Shown here in pieces: positions 54,191 through 64,000 of a DNA stretch of 64,000 bases. Under the pieces are notes generated by a model. It did no database searches and was not told the origin of the DNA. It saw only the letters and a program-made list of their open reading frames with translations. Position numbers and translations under genes: made by a program. Source of the DNA: Streptomyces sp. NBC_00190 (GTDB lineage Bacteria > Actinomycetota > Actinomycetes > Streptomycetales > Streptomycetaceae); the NCBI RefSeq assembly GCF_036203305.1, contig NZ_CP108131.1, positions 7,564,001 to 7,628,000 of the forward strand, in the 5' to 3' direction. Every line of letters begins with the position of its first letter. The stretch's first letter is position 1.

Positions 54191-55975
54191 ATGGCACCGA
54201 AGACGAAGGCGGCCGGTGACGGCAGCGGCCTGGTGGAGATGGCCTGGGATCCGATCACCCGGATCGTGGGCAGCCTCGGCATCCACACGAAGATCGACTT
54301 CAAGCAGAAGCGGGTCGCCGAGTGCTACAGCACCTCGTCGGTCTTCCGCGGCTACAGCGTCTTCATGCGCGGCAAGGACCCCCGCGACGCGCACTTCATC
54401 ACCAGCCGCATCTGCGGGATCTGCGGCGACAACCACGCCACCTGCTCCGTGTACACGCAGAACATGGCCTACGGGGTGAAGCCGCCCCACCTCGCCGAGT
54501 GGATCATCAACCTGGGCGAGTCGGCGGAGTACATGTTCGACCACAACATCTTCCAGGAGAACCTGGTCGGGGTCGACTACTGCGAGAAGATGGTCCGCGA
54601 GACCAACCCCGGGGTCCTGGAGCTCGCCGAGCGCACCGAGGCCCCGCACGCCGGCGACCACGGCTACCGGACCATCGCCGACATCATGCGCTCCCTCAAC
54701 CCCATCGAGGGCGAGTTCTACCGCGAGGCCCTCCAGGTCAGCCGCTACACCCGGGAGATGTTCTGCCTGATGGAGGGCCGCCACGTGCACCCCTCCACGC
54801 TCTACCCGGGCGGCGTGGGCACCATCGCCTCCGTCCAGCTCTTCACGGACTACATGAGCCGCCTGATGCGCTACGTGGAGTTCATGAAGAAGGTCGTGCC
54901 GCTCCACGACGACCTCTTCGACTTCTTCTACGAGGCCCTGCCCGGGTACGAGGAGGTCGGCCGGCGCCGCGTGCTGCTCGGCTGCTGGGGCGCGCTCAAC
55001 GACCCCGAGCACTGCGACTTCACGTACGCCAACATGTCCGACTGGGGCCGGAAGATGTTCGTCACCCCGGGTGTGATCGTCGACGGCAAGCTGGTCACCA
55101 ACGACCTCACCGAGATCAACCTCGGCATCCGCATCCTGCTCGGCAGCTCGTACTACGACGACTGGGCGGGCCAGGAGCAGTTCGTCACGCACGACCCGCT
55201 CGGCAACCCGGTGGACCCCCGCCACCCGTGGAACCAGCACACCATCCCCGCCCCGCAGAAGCGGAACTTCGACGACAAGTACAGCTGGGTGATGTCACCG
55301 CGCTGGTTCGACGGCAAGGACCACCTCGCGCTCGACACCGGAGGCGGCCCCATCGCGCGCCTGTGGTCCACGGCCCTGTCCGGGCTCGTCGACGTCGGCT
55401 ACGTCAAGGCCACCGGGCACAGCGTGGTCATCAACCTGCCGAAGACGATGACCAAGCCCGAGACGCGCTTCGAGTGGCAGATCCCGAAGTGGAGCAACGC
55501 CCTGGAGCGCAACCGCGCCCGCACCTACTTCCAGGCGTACGCCGCCGCCATCGCCCTGCACTGCGCCGAGAAGGGCCTCGCCGAGGTCCGCGCCGGACGC
55601 ACCCAGACCTGGGAGAAGTTCGAGGTGCCGGACGAGTCCATCGGCGTCGGCTTCACCGAGGCCGTACGGGGCGTGCTCTCGCACCACATGGTGATCCGCG
55701 ACGGCAAGATCGCCAACTACCACCCCTACCCGCCGACCCCGTGGAACGCCAGCACCCGCGACACCTTCGGCACGCCCGGACCGTACGAGGACGCCGTCCA
55801 GAACACCCCGATCTTCGAGGAGAACACCCCGGAGAACTTCAAGGGGATCGACATCATGCGCGCCGTGCGCAGCTTCGACCCCTGTCTGCCGTGCGGAGTC
55901 CACATGTACGTGGGCGGCGGCAAGACGGTGAAGTCGATGCACGTGCCCACCGGCCTGAGCGGACTGGGCGGATGA
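54191..55975 (+). CDS. hhyL: group 1h [NiFe]-hydrogenase large subunit
   Basis: The 594-residue catalytic subunit carries the L1 motif SRICGICGDNHATCSVYTQN (near residue 73) and L2 DPCLPCGVH (near 562), the four Cys ligands of the Ni-Fe centre. About 25 residues after the L2 His form the C-terminal peptide removed by the maturation protease encoded at 59274. It starts 63 bp after the small subunit, and its stop overlaps the next gene (ATGA). Confidence 0.97.
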   Translation: MAPKTKAAGDGSGLVEMAWDPITRIVGSLGIHTKIDFKQKRVAECYSTSSVFRGYSVFMRGKDPRDAHFITSRICGICGDNHATCSVYTQNMAYGVKPPHLAEWIINLGESAEYMFDHNIFQENLVGVDYCEKMVRETNPGVLELAERTEAPHAGDHGYRTIADIMRSLNPIEGEFYREALQVSRYTREMFCLMEGRHVHPSTLYPGGVGTIASVQLFTDYMSRLMRYVEFMKKVVPLHDDLFDFFYEALPGYEEVGRRRVLLGCWGALNDPEHCDFTYANMSDWGRKMFVTPGVIVDGKLVTNDLTEINLGIRILLGSSYYDDWAGQEQFVTHDPLGNPVDPRHPWNQHTIPAPQKRNFDDKYSWVMSPRWFDGKDHLALDTGGGPIARLWSTALSGLVDVGYVKATGHSVVINLPKTMTKPETRFEWQIPKWSNALERNRARTYFQAYAAAIALHCAEKGLAEVRAGRTQTWEKFEVPDESIGVGFTEAVRGVLSHHMVIRDGKIANYHPYPPTPWNASTRDTFGTPGPYEDAVQNTPIFEENTPENFKGIDIMRAVRSFDPCLPCGVHMYVGGGKTVKSMHVPTGLSGLGG

Positions 55976-56499
55976 GCGCGGCCGTCGACGCCCGGCTGGC
56001 CGGGCAGCGGGTCGAGGAGGTCCTCGACCGGCTGGCCGCCACCGGCGACCGGGCGGCCTGCGAGGCCGCCGAGGAACTCGTGCGCGTGCTCATGGACTTC
56101 TACGGCGCCGGACTCGCCCGGATCGTCGAGCGGCTCGGCGGCGGCCCGCTCGAAGGGGTGCTGGACGACGAGCTGGTGGCGAGCCTGCTCTCGCTGCACG
56201 GTCTGCACCCCGAGGACGTCCACACGCGGATCGCACGCGCCCTGGACGCCGCGGAGGACCCCGTGGAACTGCTCGGCTTCGAGGAGACCACCGGCGTGCT
56301 GCGGCTGCGTCCCCGGGCCGCCGCCACCGGATGCGGCTGCGGCGGCAGCGGCCCGGAAACCGTCCGGCGGACGCTGGAGGACGCCCTGGTCTGCTTCGCC
56401 CCGGAGGTGACCGGGGTGGAGATGGAGCCCGCCGCCGCCCCCGGACCGCCCCTGCTCCAGATCGGCGTCCGGCCGCACACCCCGGTCCGGGTGCCGTGA
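55972..56499 (+). CDS. NifU-like hydrogenase accessory protein
   Basis: The 175-residue product starts inside the large-subunit stop (ATGA). Its N-terminal 100 residues are helical. The C-terminal half (TGCGCGGSGPETVRRTLEDA, FAPEVTGVEM) matches a NifU C-terminal-like fold with a Cys-x-Cys pair. It may help build or deliver the iron-sulphur clusters of the small subunit. Its role is inferred from fold and place. Confidence 0.8.
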   Translation: MSAAVDARLAGQRVEEVLDRLAATGDRAACEAAEELVRVLMDFYGAGLARIVERLGGGPLEGVLDDELVASLLSLHGLHPEDVHTRIARALDAAEDPVELLGFEETTGVLRLRPRAAATGCGCGGSGPETVRRTLEDALVCFAPEVTGVEMEPAAAPGPPLLQIGVRPHTPVRVP

Positions 56500-57146
56500 C
56501 GGGGCCCGCAGCCGCGACGGACCTGCGGCGCGGCCTGCGCCGGTTCACGGGCCCGCGCCCGCCCCGGCCGGAGCGCTGCGAACTCTGCGCGGTGGCGGTG
56601 CCCGAGGACGGCCACCGCCACCTGGTGGAGACCGAGAAGCGGACGCTGGTCTGCGCCTGCACCGCCTGCGCCCTGCTGTTCGACCGGCCGGGCGCGGCCA
56701 CCGGGCGGTACCGGACCGTTCCGGACCGCTACCTCGCCGACCCCGGCCACCGGCTCGACGAGGGCGCCTGGGAACGGCTCCAGATCCCGGTCTCCGTGGC
56801 GTTCTTCTTCCGTAACGCCGCCCTCGACCGGCTGGTCGCCCTCTACCCGAGCCCGGCCGGAGCCACCGAGAGTGAACTCGACCCCGCGACCTGGGAATCC
56901 GTACTGGGCGCGAGCCGGCTGTCCGAGCTGCTCGAACCCGACGTGGAGGCGCTGCTGCTGCGCCGCTCGGCGGGACGCACCACCTGCCATCTGGTGCCGA
57001 TCGACATCTGCTACGAGCTGGTGGGACGGATGCGGCTGCTGTGGCAGGGCTTCGACGGCGGCGCCGAGGCCCGGGCTGAGCTGGACGCCTTCTTCGAGCG
57101 GGTGGAGCGGCGGGCCCGGGCCGTGGCGGAGGACGGAGTCCGATGA
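56496..57146 (+). CDS. DUF5947 family protein
   Basis: GTG 56496 overlaps the preceding stop by 4 bp. The 216-residue product has two Cys pairs (CELCAV and CACTAC), possible metal ligands, then TEKRTLVCACTACALLF and LQIPVSVAFFFRNAALDRLV. DUF5947 proteins occur in actinobacterial group 1h hydrogenase loci. No activity is known. It may bind a metal or a cluster during assembly. Confidence 0.8.
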   Translation: MTGPAAATDLRRGLRRFTGPRPPRPERCELCAVAVPEDGHRHLVETEKRTLVCACTACALLFDRPGAATGRYRTVPDRYLADPGHRLDEGAWERLQIPVSVAFFFRNAALDRLVALYPSPAGATESELDPATWESVLGASRLSELLEPDVEALLLRRSAGRTTCHLVPIDICYELVGRMRLLWQGFDGGAEARAELDAFFERVERRARAVAEDGVR

Positions 57147-57841
57147 CGGACCTCGCCTTCACCTGCACCGGCGTGCGCGCCGACCCCTACGCGGCCGGTC
57201 CCACCCTCGTCTTCCGGCTGCGGATCACCGCAGCCGGGGACGCCCGGGTCCACGCCCTCGCCCTGCGCTGCCAGATCCGCATCGAACCGGCCCGCCGGAG
57301 CTACGGCCCCAAGGAGGCCGACGGCCTCGCCGACCTGTTCGGCGAGCGCGCCCGGTGGGGCACCACCCTGCAGCCCGTCCAGTTCGCCCAGGTCGCCGTC
57401 ATGGTGCCCAGTTTCACCGGGGAGACCGAGACCGAACTGGTCGTGCCCTGCACCTACGACATGGACATCGCGGCGACCCGGTACTTCGACGCCCTGGAGG
57501 ACGGGGAGGCGCCGCTGCTGATGCTGTTCTCCGGGACCGCCTTCACCGGCGCCGGCGGTTTCCGCGTCGAGCCCGTGCCCTGGGACCGCGAAGCCTCGTA
57601 CCGGATGCCCGTGAACGTCTGGCGCGACATGGTCGAGCAGCACTTCCCGGGCTGCGGCTGGCTGCGGCTGCCCCGCGACACCATGGCAGAACTGCTCGCC
57701 TTCCGCTCGCGGCACGCCCTCGCCTCCTGGGAGTCGACCGTACGGGCCCTGCTCGACGCGGCCACCCCCGCCGAACCCCCGCCGCCGCCCGTCCGGTTCG
57801 GCTCCGTACCGCCCCGTGTCACCGAGAGGACCGCGACATGA
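57143..57841 (+). CDS. DUF6084 family protein
   Basis: The 232-residue product is coupled by ATGA to the gene before it. Sequence blocks such as LAFTCTGVRADPYAAGPTLV, EPARRSYGPKEADGLADLFG and WRDMVEQHFPGCGWLRLPRD recur in hydrogenase-linked DUF6084 proteins. It appears soluble and beta-rich, without metal-binding clusters. No function is known. Confidence 0.82.
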   Translation: MTDLAFTCTGVRADPYAAGPTLVFRLRITAAGDARVHALALRCQIRIEPARRSYGPKEADGLADLFGERARWGTTLQPVQFAQVAVMVPSFTGETETELVVPCTYDMDIAATRYFDALEDGEAPLLMLFSGTAFTGAGGFRVEPVPWDREASYRMPVNVWRDMVEQHFPGCGWLRLPRDTMAELLAFRSRHALASWESTVRALLDAATPAEPPPPPVRFGSVPPRVTERTAT

Positions 57842-59277
57842 CCACGACGGCCACGACGGCCGCGGCGGACCCCCGCTTCGCCACCGCCCGGCAGGTGGCC
57901 GACGCCGTCCTCTTCGAGGGGTACGTGCTCTACCCGTACCGCGCCTCGGCCGCCAAGAACCGGCTGCGCTGGCAGTTCGGCGTCCTGGTACCGCCCGAGT
58001 GGGGACAGGCCCACGACGAGCACGCGCACCAGCAGACCGAGATCCTGATGGAGCCCAGGGGCGAGGCGAGCCTCTCCGTGGAGCTGCGCTTCCTGCACGC
58101 CCGGCGCCGCACCGTCCAGCGGGCCGGGGACGGCGGCACCTTCACGGAGGTCGCCGAACTCCACCTGGACGACCGGGTCCTCGTCCCCTGGGACGAGGGC
58201 ACCGAGGAGCGCGTCGAGCTGTCCGCGACGACGGCCGAGCTGGTGGGCGAGGGCATCACCCTCCCGTTCCGCCGACCCGCCCGCGAGGACACCGAGGACG
58301 TGCTCGACGCCCAGGGCCGCACCGTGGGCCGCCTGGTGCGGCGCAGCGAGGAGATCGTCGGAGTCGTGCGGCTGCGGGCCACCGAAGTGCCCGTACCCTA
58401 CCGGGTGTTCAAGCTCACCGCGGTCGTGGAGAACGCCAGCCCCTGGACACCTCGGCCCGGTTCGGACGACCGCGACGCCGCGCTGCCCCATTCGCTGGTC
58501 GCCGCCCACCTGCTGCTCGGCCTGGACTCCGGTTCCTTCCTGTCCATGACCGACCCGCCCGAGTGGGCCAAGGGCGCGGTCGCCTCCTGCGTCAACCGGC
58601 ACACCTGGCCCGTACTGGCGGGTGAACCCGGCCGCGCCGACGTGGTCCTGTCCTCTCCGATCATCCTGGAGGACCACCCGGCCATCGCCCCCGAGAGCGC
58701 CGGCGCCATGTACGACGCCACCGAGATCGACGAGATCCTCGCCCTGCGCACGGCCGCCCTCACCGAGCAGGAGAAGCGCGAGGCGCGCGGTACGGACGAC
58801 CGCGCCGCCGCCGTGATCGACCTGGCCGACTCCATGCCGCCCGAGGTGCTGGAGCGCCTGCACGGAGCGGTCCGCGCCCTGCGCGAGATCACCGACCCGG
58901 GCGCGGCGCCGCCGGACGTACCCGAACTGATCACGGAACTCCCGGACGAGGAAGCGGTGTTCAGGCCGGACACGCCCTGGTGGGACCCGGCCGGGGGCGA
59001 CACCGCCGACCCGGCCCGCGACCGGATCACGATCGACGGCGTACCGGTGGGCGTGGGCAGCCGCGTCCTCCTCCGCCCGGGCCTGCGCCGCACCGACGCC
59101 CAGGACCTGTTCCTCCAGGGCATGGCCGCACGGGTCGAGGCGGTCCTGCACGACGTCGACGGGGGAGTGCACCTCGCCGTGACCGTCGAGGACGACCCGG
59201 GCGCGGACATCCGCCGCGAGCAGGGCAGATTCCTCTACTTCCAGCCCGACGAGCTCACCCCGCTGGAGGACGCGTGA
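57838..59277 (+). CDS. uncharacterised hydrogenase-associated protein
   Basis: This 479-residue protein starts at ATG 57838 over the DUF6084 stop. It begins TTTATTAAADPRFATARQVA and has LFEGYVLYPYRASAAKNRLR, HDEHAHQQTEILMEPRGEAS and a Gly-rich C-terminal domain (DRITIDGVPVGVGSRVLLRP) that looks like a small barrel. No enzyme motif is recognised. Strict coupling within the operon points to an assembly role. Confidence 0.85.
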   Translation: MTTTATTAAADPRFATARQVADAVLFEGYVLYPYRASAAKNRLRWQFGVLVPPEWGQAHDEHAHQQTEILMEPRGEASLSVELRFLHARRRTVQRAGDGGTFTEVAELHLDDRVLVPWDEGTEERVELSATTAELVGEGITLPFRRPAREDTEDVLDAQGRTVGRLVRRSEEIVGVVRLRATEVPVPYRVFKLTAVVENASPWTPRPGSDDRDAALPHSLVAAHLLLGLDSGSFLSMTDPPEWAKGAVASCVNRHTWPVLAGEPGRADVVLSSPIILEDHPAIAPESAGAMYDATEIDEILALRTAALTEQEKREARGTDDRAAAVIDLADSMPPEVLERLHGAVRALREITDPGAAPPDVPELITELPDEEAVFRPDTPWWDPAGGDTADPARDRITIDGVPVGVGSRVLLRPGLRRTDAQDLFLQGMAARVEAVLHDVDGGVHLAVTVEDDPGADIRREQGRFLYFQPDELTPLEDA

Positions 59278-59852
59278 GCGGCAGAACGCTGGTCGCCGGC
59301 ATCGGCAACGTCTTCCTCGGCGACGACGGCTTCGGCGTCGAGGCCGTGCGCGGCCTGTCCGCGCACCCGCTCCCGGACGACGTCGAGGTGGTGGACTTCG
59401 GCGTGCGCGGAGTCCACCTCGCCTACCAGCTCCTCGACGGCTACGACACGCTGGTCCTGGTCGACGCCACCGCACGCGGCGGCGACCCGGGCACGCTCTA
59501 CCTCATCGAGGCCGATGCGGGGGGCCCGGCCCCGCCGGGCGGCGCCGTCCTCGACGGCCACCACATGTCCCCCGACGCGGTCCTCGCGCTGCTGGACACC
59601 CTGTGCGCCGGCACCGGAAGCACCCCGCCCCGGCGGACGCTGGTCGTCGGCTGCGAACCCGCCTCGATCGAGGAGGGCATCGGCCTGAGCGCACCGGTGG
59701 CCGCGGCGGTGCCGCGCGCCGTCCGGATGGTCCTGGACCTGCTCCGGGCCGAGACCGAGACCGAGGCCGAGACCGAGCCCGCCGCTTCGACCGGATCCCC
59801 GACGGGATACGAAGCCGTCATGCCTTCCCGAGAACTGAGGAGTACCCCGTGA
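59274..59852 (+). CDS. hydrogenase maturation protease (M52 family)
   Basis: GTG 59274 overlaps the preceding stop. The 192-residue protein shows the HyaD/HycI signature VAGIGNVFLGDDGFGVEAVR with the Ni-sensing acidic residue, then VVDFGVRGVHLAYQLLDGYD and HHMSPDAVL. It cleaves the large-subunit tail after nickel insertion. The last 40 residues (Glu/Thr repeats) are extra. Confidence 0.92.
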   Translation: MSGRTLVAGIGNVFLGDDGFGVEAVRGLSAHPLPDDVEVVDFGVRGVHLAYQLLDGYDTLVLVDATARGGDPGTLYLIEADAGGPAPPGGAVLDGHHMSPDAVLALLDTLCAGTGSTPPRRTLVVGCEPASIEEGIGLSAPVAAAVPRAVRMVLDLLRAETETEAETEPAASTGSPTGYEAVMPSRELRSTP

Positions 59853-59953
59853 GCAAGGCCATCATCAGCGGCGTGACCGCCGCCATCACGGTCGTCGTAC
59901 TGACGCAGCTGCTCCCCGACATCAAGCGCTACCTGCGCATGGTCCGGATGTGA
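59849..59953 (+). CDS. 34-residue DUF6893-like microprotein
   Basis: GTG 59849 overlaps the protease stop by 4 bp and encodes SKAIISGVTAAITVVVLTQL followed by LPDIKRYLRMVRM. It is one hydrophobic helix with a basic end, so probably membrane-anchored. Its coupling to the hydrogenase genes suggests that it helps place the soluble enzyme at the membrane, but this is inference. Confidence 0.8.
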   Translation: MSKAIISGVTAAITVVVLTQLLPDIKRYLRMVRM

Positions 59954-60025
59954 GCCGGCGCCCGCCCCGGCGCCCGAATGGCGTACGGGGCGTGGCGCGC
60001 GTCGGCGTGCCCGACCGCACCGTCC

Positions 60026-60060
60026 CCGTCCTGCCGGTGTAATGAGCCCCGGCAGGACGG
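60026..60060 (+). ncRNA. 12-bp hairpin at the hypA ribosome site
   Basis: CCGTCCTGCCGG (60026-60037) and CCGGCAGGACGG (60049-60060) are perfect complements around an 11-nt loop. The right arm holds the first bases of the GGAG ribosome site before hypA (ATG 60067). It may be a partial terminator separating the operons or a brake on hypA translation. Confidence 0.6.
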
Positions 60061-60066
60061 AGTCCT

Positions 60067-60462
60067 ATGCACGAGATGTCGATCGCCACGGCCGTCGTCG
60101 GCCAGGTGGAGGAGGCGGCCCGGGCCGGCGGCGCGAGCGCCGTCACCACGGTCCGGCTCCAGGTCGGGGAGCTGGCGGGAGTGGTCCCCGACGCGCTGGC
60201 CTTCTGTTTCGAACTGGCCTGTGCCGGGACGGTGCTCGAAGGCGCCGGACTCGTCACGGAGACGGTCGCGGCCCGCGCACGCTGCGGCGCGTGCCCACGC
60301 GAGTGGCCGACCGGCATGCCCCCCGACCTGTGCTGCCCCGGCTGCGCGCGGGCCGGGGACGTGGAGCTGCTCTCCGGTCGTGAGCTGCAGATCGTCAGCG
60401 TGGACTGGGAGGACGGCCCGCCCTGCGCCCGTACCCGCGAACCGATCTCCGAGGAGGCCTGA
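60067..60462 (+). CDS. hypA: hydrogenase nickel incorporation protein HypA
   Basis: The 131-residue protein has the nickel-binding start MHEMSIATAVV (His2) and two zinc-binding Cys pairs, CGACP and CPGCA. It hands nickel to the hydrogenase large subunit with HypB. The length is slightly more than usual owing to a short acidic tail. It lies 3 bp before hypB. Confidence 0.95.
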   Translation: MHEMSIATAVVGQVEEAARAGGASAVTTVRLQVGELAGVVPDALAFCFELACAGTVLEGAGLVTETVAARARCGACPREWPTGMPPDLCCPGCARAGDVELLSGRELQIVSVDWEDGPPCARTREPISEEA

Positions 60463-60465
60463 ACC

Positions 60466-61274
60466 ATGTGCCGAGTGGTCGATCTACGGCAGGCGGTGCT
60501 CGCCAAGAACGACGAGGTGGCGGGCACCCTGCGCGCCGAACTCACCGCACGCGGAACCGCGGTCGTCAACCTGCTCTCCAGCCCGGGCAGCGGGAAGACC
60601 GCGCTGCTGGAGCGCGAACTGTTGCTCGCCCGGGAGCGGGGGGTGCCGGTGGCCGCGCTGACCGCCGACCTCGCCACCGAGAACGACGCGGTACGCCTGG
60701 CCCGTTCCGGCGTACCGGTCAAGCAGGTGCTGACCGACGGGCTGTGCCACCTGGAGGCGGGGATGCTCGGCCGGCACCTGGACGGGTGGCTGCCCGAGGA
60801 CACCCGGATCCTCTTCGTGGAGAACGTCGGCAACCTCGTCTGCCCGGCCTCCTACGACCTCGGCGAGTCCCTGCGCGTGGTCCTCGCCTCGGTCACCGAG
60901 GGCGAGGACAAGCCGCTGAAGTATCCGACCGCCTTCGGGCTGGCTCAGCTGGTGGTGGTGACGAAGACCGACATCGCGGAGGCCGTCGAGTTCGACGAGG
61001 CGGCCTTCCGCGCGAACGTCCAGCGCGTCAACCCCGGCGTGGAGGTGGCGCTGACGTCCGCCCGCGCGGGGGAGGGCGTGGGCCTGCTTCTCGACCGGGC
61101 GCTGGCGGTCGGCGCGGGCGCGGCGGCGCACACGCCGGTCATGGCGCGCGATCCGCACGCACATGGACATCGGCATGGGCTTGGGCACGGACACAGTCAC
61201 GGCGACGGGCACGATCACGATCACGGCGACGGGCACGGGCACGGGACCCCGCAGCCCGTGGCGCAGACCCGCTG

Positions 61275-61275
<1 letters not shown>
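60466..61275 (+). CDS. hypB: hydrogenase nickel incorporation GTPase HypB
   Basis: The 269-residue GTPase has the P-loop NLLSSPGSGKT, the dimer nickel-site region ENVGNLVCPASYDLGE and the guanine motif VTKTDIAE. After residue 225 it carries a His/Gly/Asp-rich tail (HGHRHGLGHGHSHGDG and on), a nickel-storing stretch that in many HypB proteins is near the N-terminus instead. The stop overlaps hypF (TGATG). Confidence 0.95.
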
Positions 61276-63686
<2,411 letters not shown>

Positions 63687-63699
63687 CGAAGGAGAACCC

Positions 63700-64000
63700 A
63701 TGTGCCTGGCGGTACCCGGCCGAGTGCTCGACATCGGGGAGAGGGACGGCACCCGCATGGCGACCGTCGATTTCGGCGGCGTGCAGAAGGAGGTCTGCCT
63801 GGAGTACCTGCCGGACCTCCAGGTCGGTGAGTACGCCATCGTCCACGTGGGATTCGCCCTTCAGCGCCTCGACGAGGAGTCGGCCAAGCAGACTCTCGAA
63901 CTCTTCGCCCAACTCGGCATGCTGCAGGAGGAGTTCGGCGATCCCTGGGAGGCGGCCGCAGCGGCCGGAGGCGCCCCCTGGCCCTTCGACGACGAACCGG
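63700..64000 (+). CDS. hypC: hydrogenase maturation protein HypC (runs off the window)
   Basis: ATG 63700 follows GAAGGAG. The sequence MCLAVPGRVLDIGERDGTRM has the essential Cys2 and the HypC/HupF start, followed by VDFGGVQKEVCLEYLPDLQV and VGEYAIVHVGFALQRLDEES. One hundred residues are visible without a stop, with a tail (GDPWEAAAAAGGAPWPFDDE) that exceeds most HypC proteins. HypC shuttles the iron with its ligands to the large subunit. hypD and hypE are expected beyond the edge. Confidence 0.94.
   Translation, partial: MCLAVPGRVLDIGERDGTRMATVDFGGVQKEVCLEYLPDLQVGEYAIVHVGFALQRLDEESAKQTLELFAQLGMLQEEFGDPWEAAAAAGGAPWPFDDEP

Overview
The window is high-GC actinobacterial DNA, most likely a Streptomyces chromosome. 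The evidence is strong third-position G/C bias, frequent GTG and TTG starts, 4-bp start/stop overlaps, a SigB/F-family sigma factor with its own promoter type, a rare TTA (bldA-type) codon, several apparently leaderless promoters, and paralogues typical of streptomycetes (NIS siderophore synthetases, an extra NAD-dependent ligase, group 1h hydrogenase). No tRNA, rRNA, CRISPR array, transposase or phage gene was seen.

Layout. 1-2.6 kb: tail of an unknown gene, then a reverse-strand operon of an ABC exporter and a VOC (glyoxalase/bleomycin-resistance fold) protein, driven by a MerR/SoxR-like promoter. 2.7-7.1 kb: a degenerate adenylation domain fused to a membrane domain, a GNAT/ATP-grasp fusion, and a DUF350 membrane protein. 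7.1-12.6 kb: membrane acyltransferase, secreted hydrolase, a NarL-type two-component system and an AEC-type carrier. 12.5-26.5 kb: a potassium/stress island. It holds kdpE, kdpC, kdpB, kdpA, kdpF and a 27-residue microprotein on the reverse strand, a kdpD remnant and a second broken DUF4118 gene, then a stand-alone second KdpB, an APC permease, a frameshifted universal stress protein and a membrane protein on the forward strand. Several of these genes share upstream hexamers repeated at 11-bp spacing, which suggests one OmpR-family regulator (KdpE is the candidate). 26.5-36.9 kb: secreted trypsin-like protease, Tat-type FAD oxidoreductase, P450, a methyltransferase with a TTA codon, two divergent NIS siderophore synthetases, a GntR regulator and a subtilisin-like protease. 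37-41.5 kb: winged-helix regulator, SigB/F-family sigma factor, and a glycine-betaine transporter preceded by a SigB-like promoter. 41.7-51 kb: zinc-ribbon microprotein, second LigA, multidomain GH31 glycosidase, broken DUF6817 gene, LysR regulator, and a TetR/MFS efflux pair with a nested-palindrome operator.

51.2-64 kb is a high-affinity [NiFe]-hydrogenase locus: hypX, the small and large subunits, then NifU-like protein, DUF5947, DUF6084, an unknown 479-residue protein, maturation protease and a 34-residue microprotein, joined by 4-bp overlaps, followed by hypA, hypB, hypF and hypC, which runs off the window. It should scavenge trace H2 for respiration.

The most unusual content is the Kdp-type regulon with broken sensors and a duplicated KdpB, the inactive-looking adenylation/membrane fusion beside an ATP-grasp fusion, and the coupled set of poorly characterised hydrogenase accessory proteins. 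Four genes (kdpD, DUF4118, USP, DUF6817) are interrupted. For the last three a single-base sequencing error cannot be excluded.
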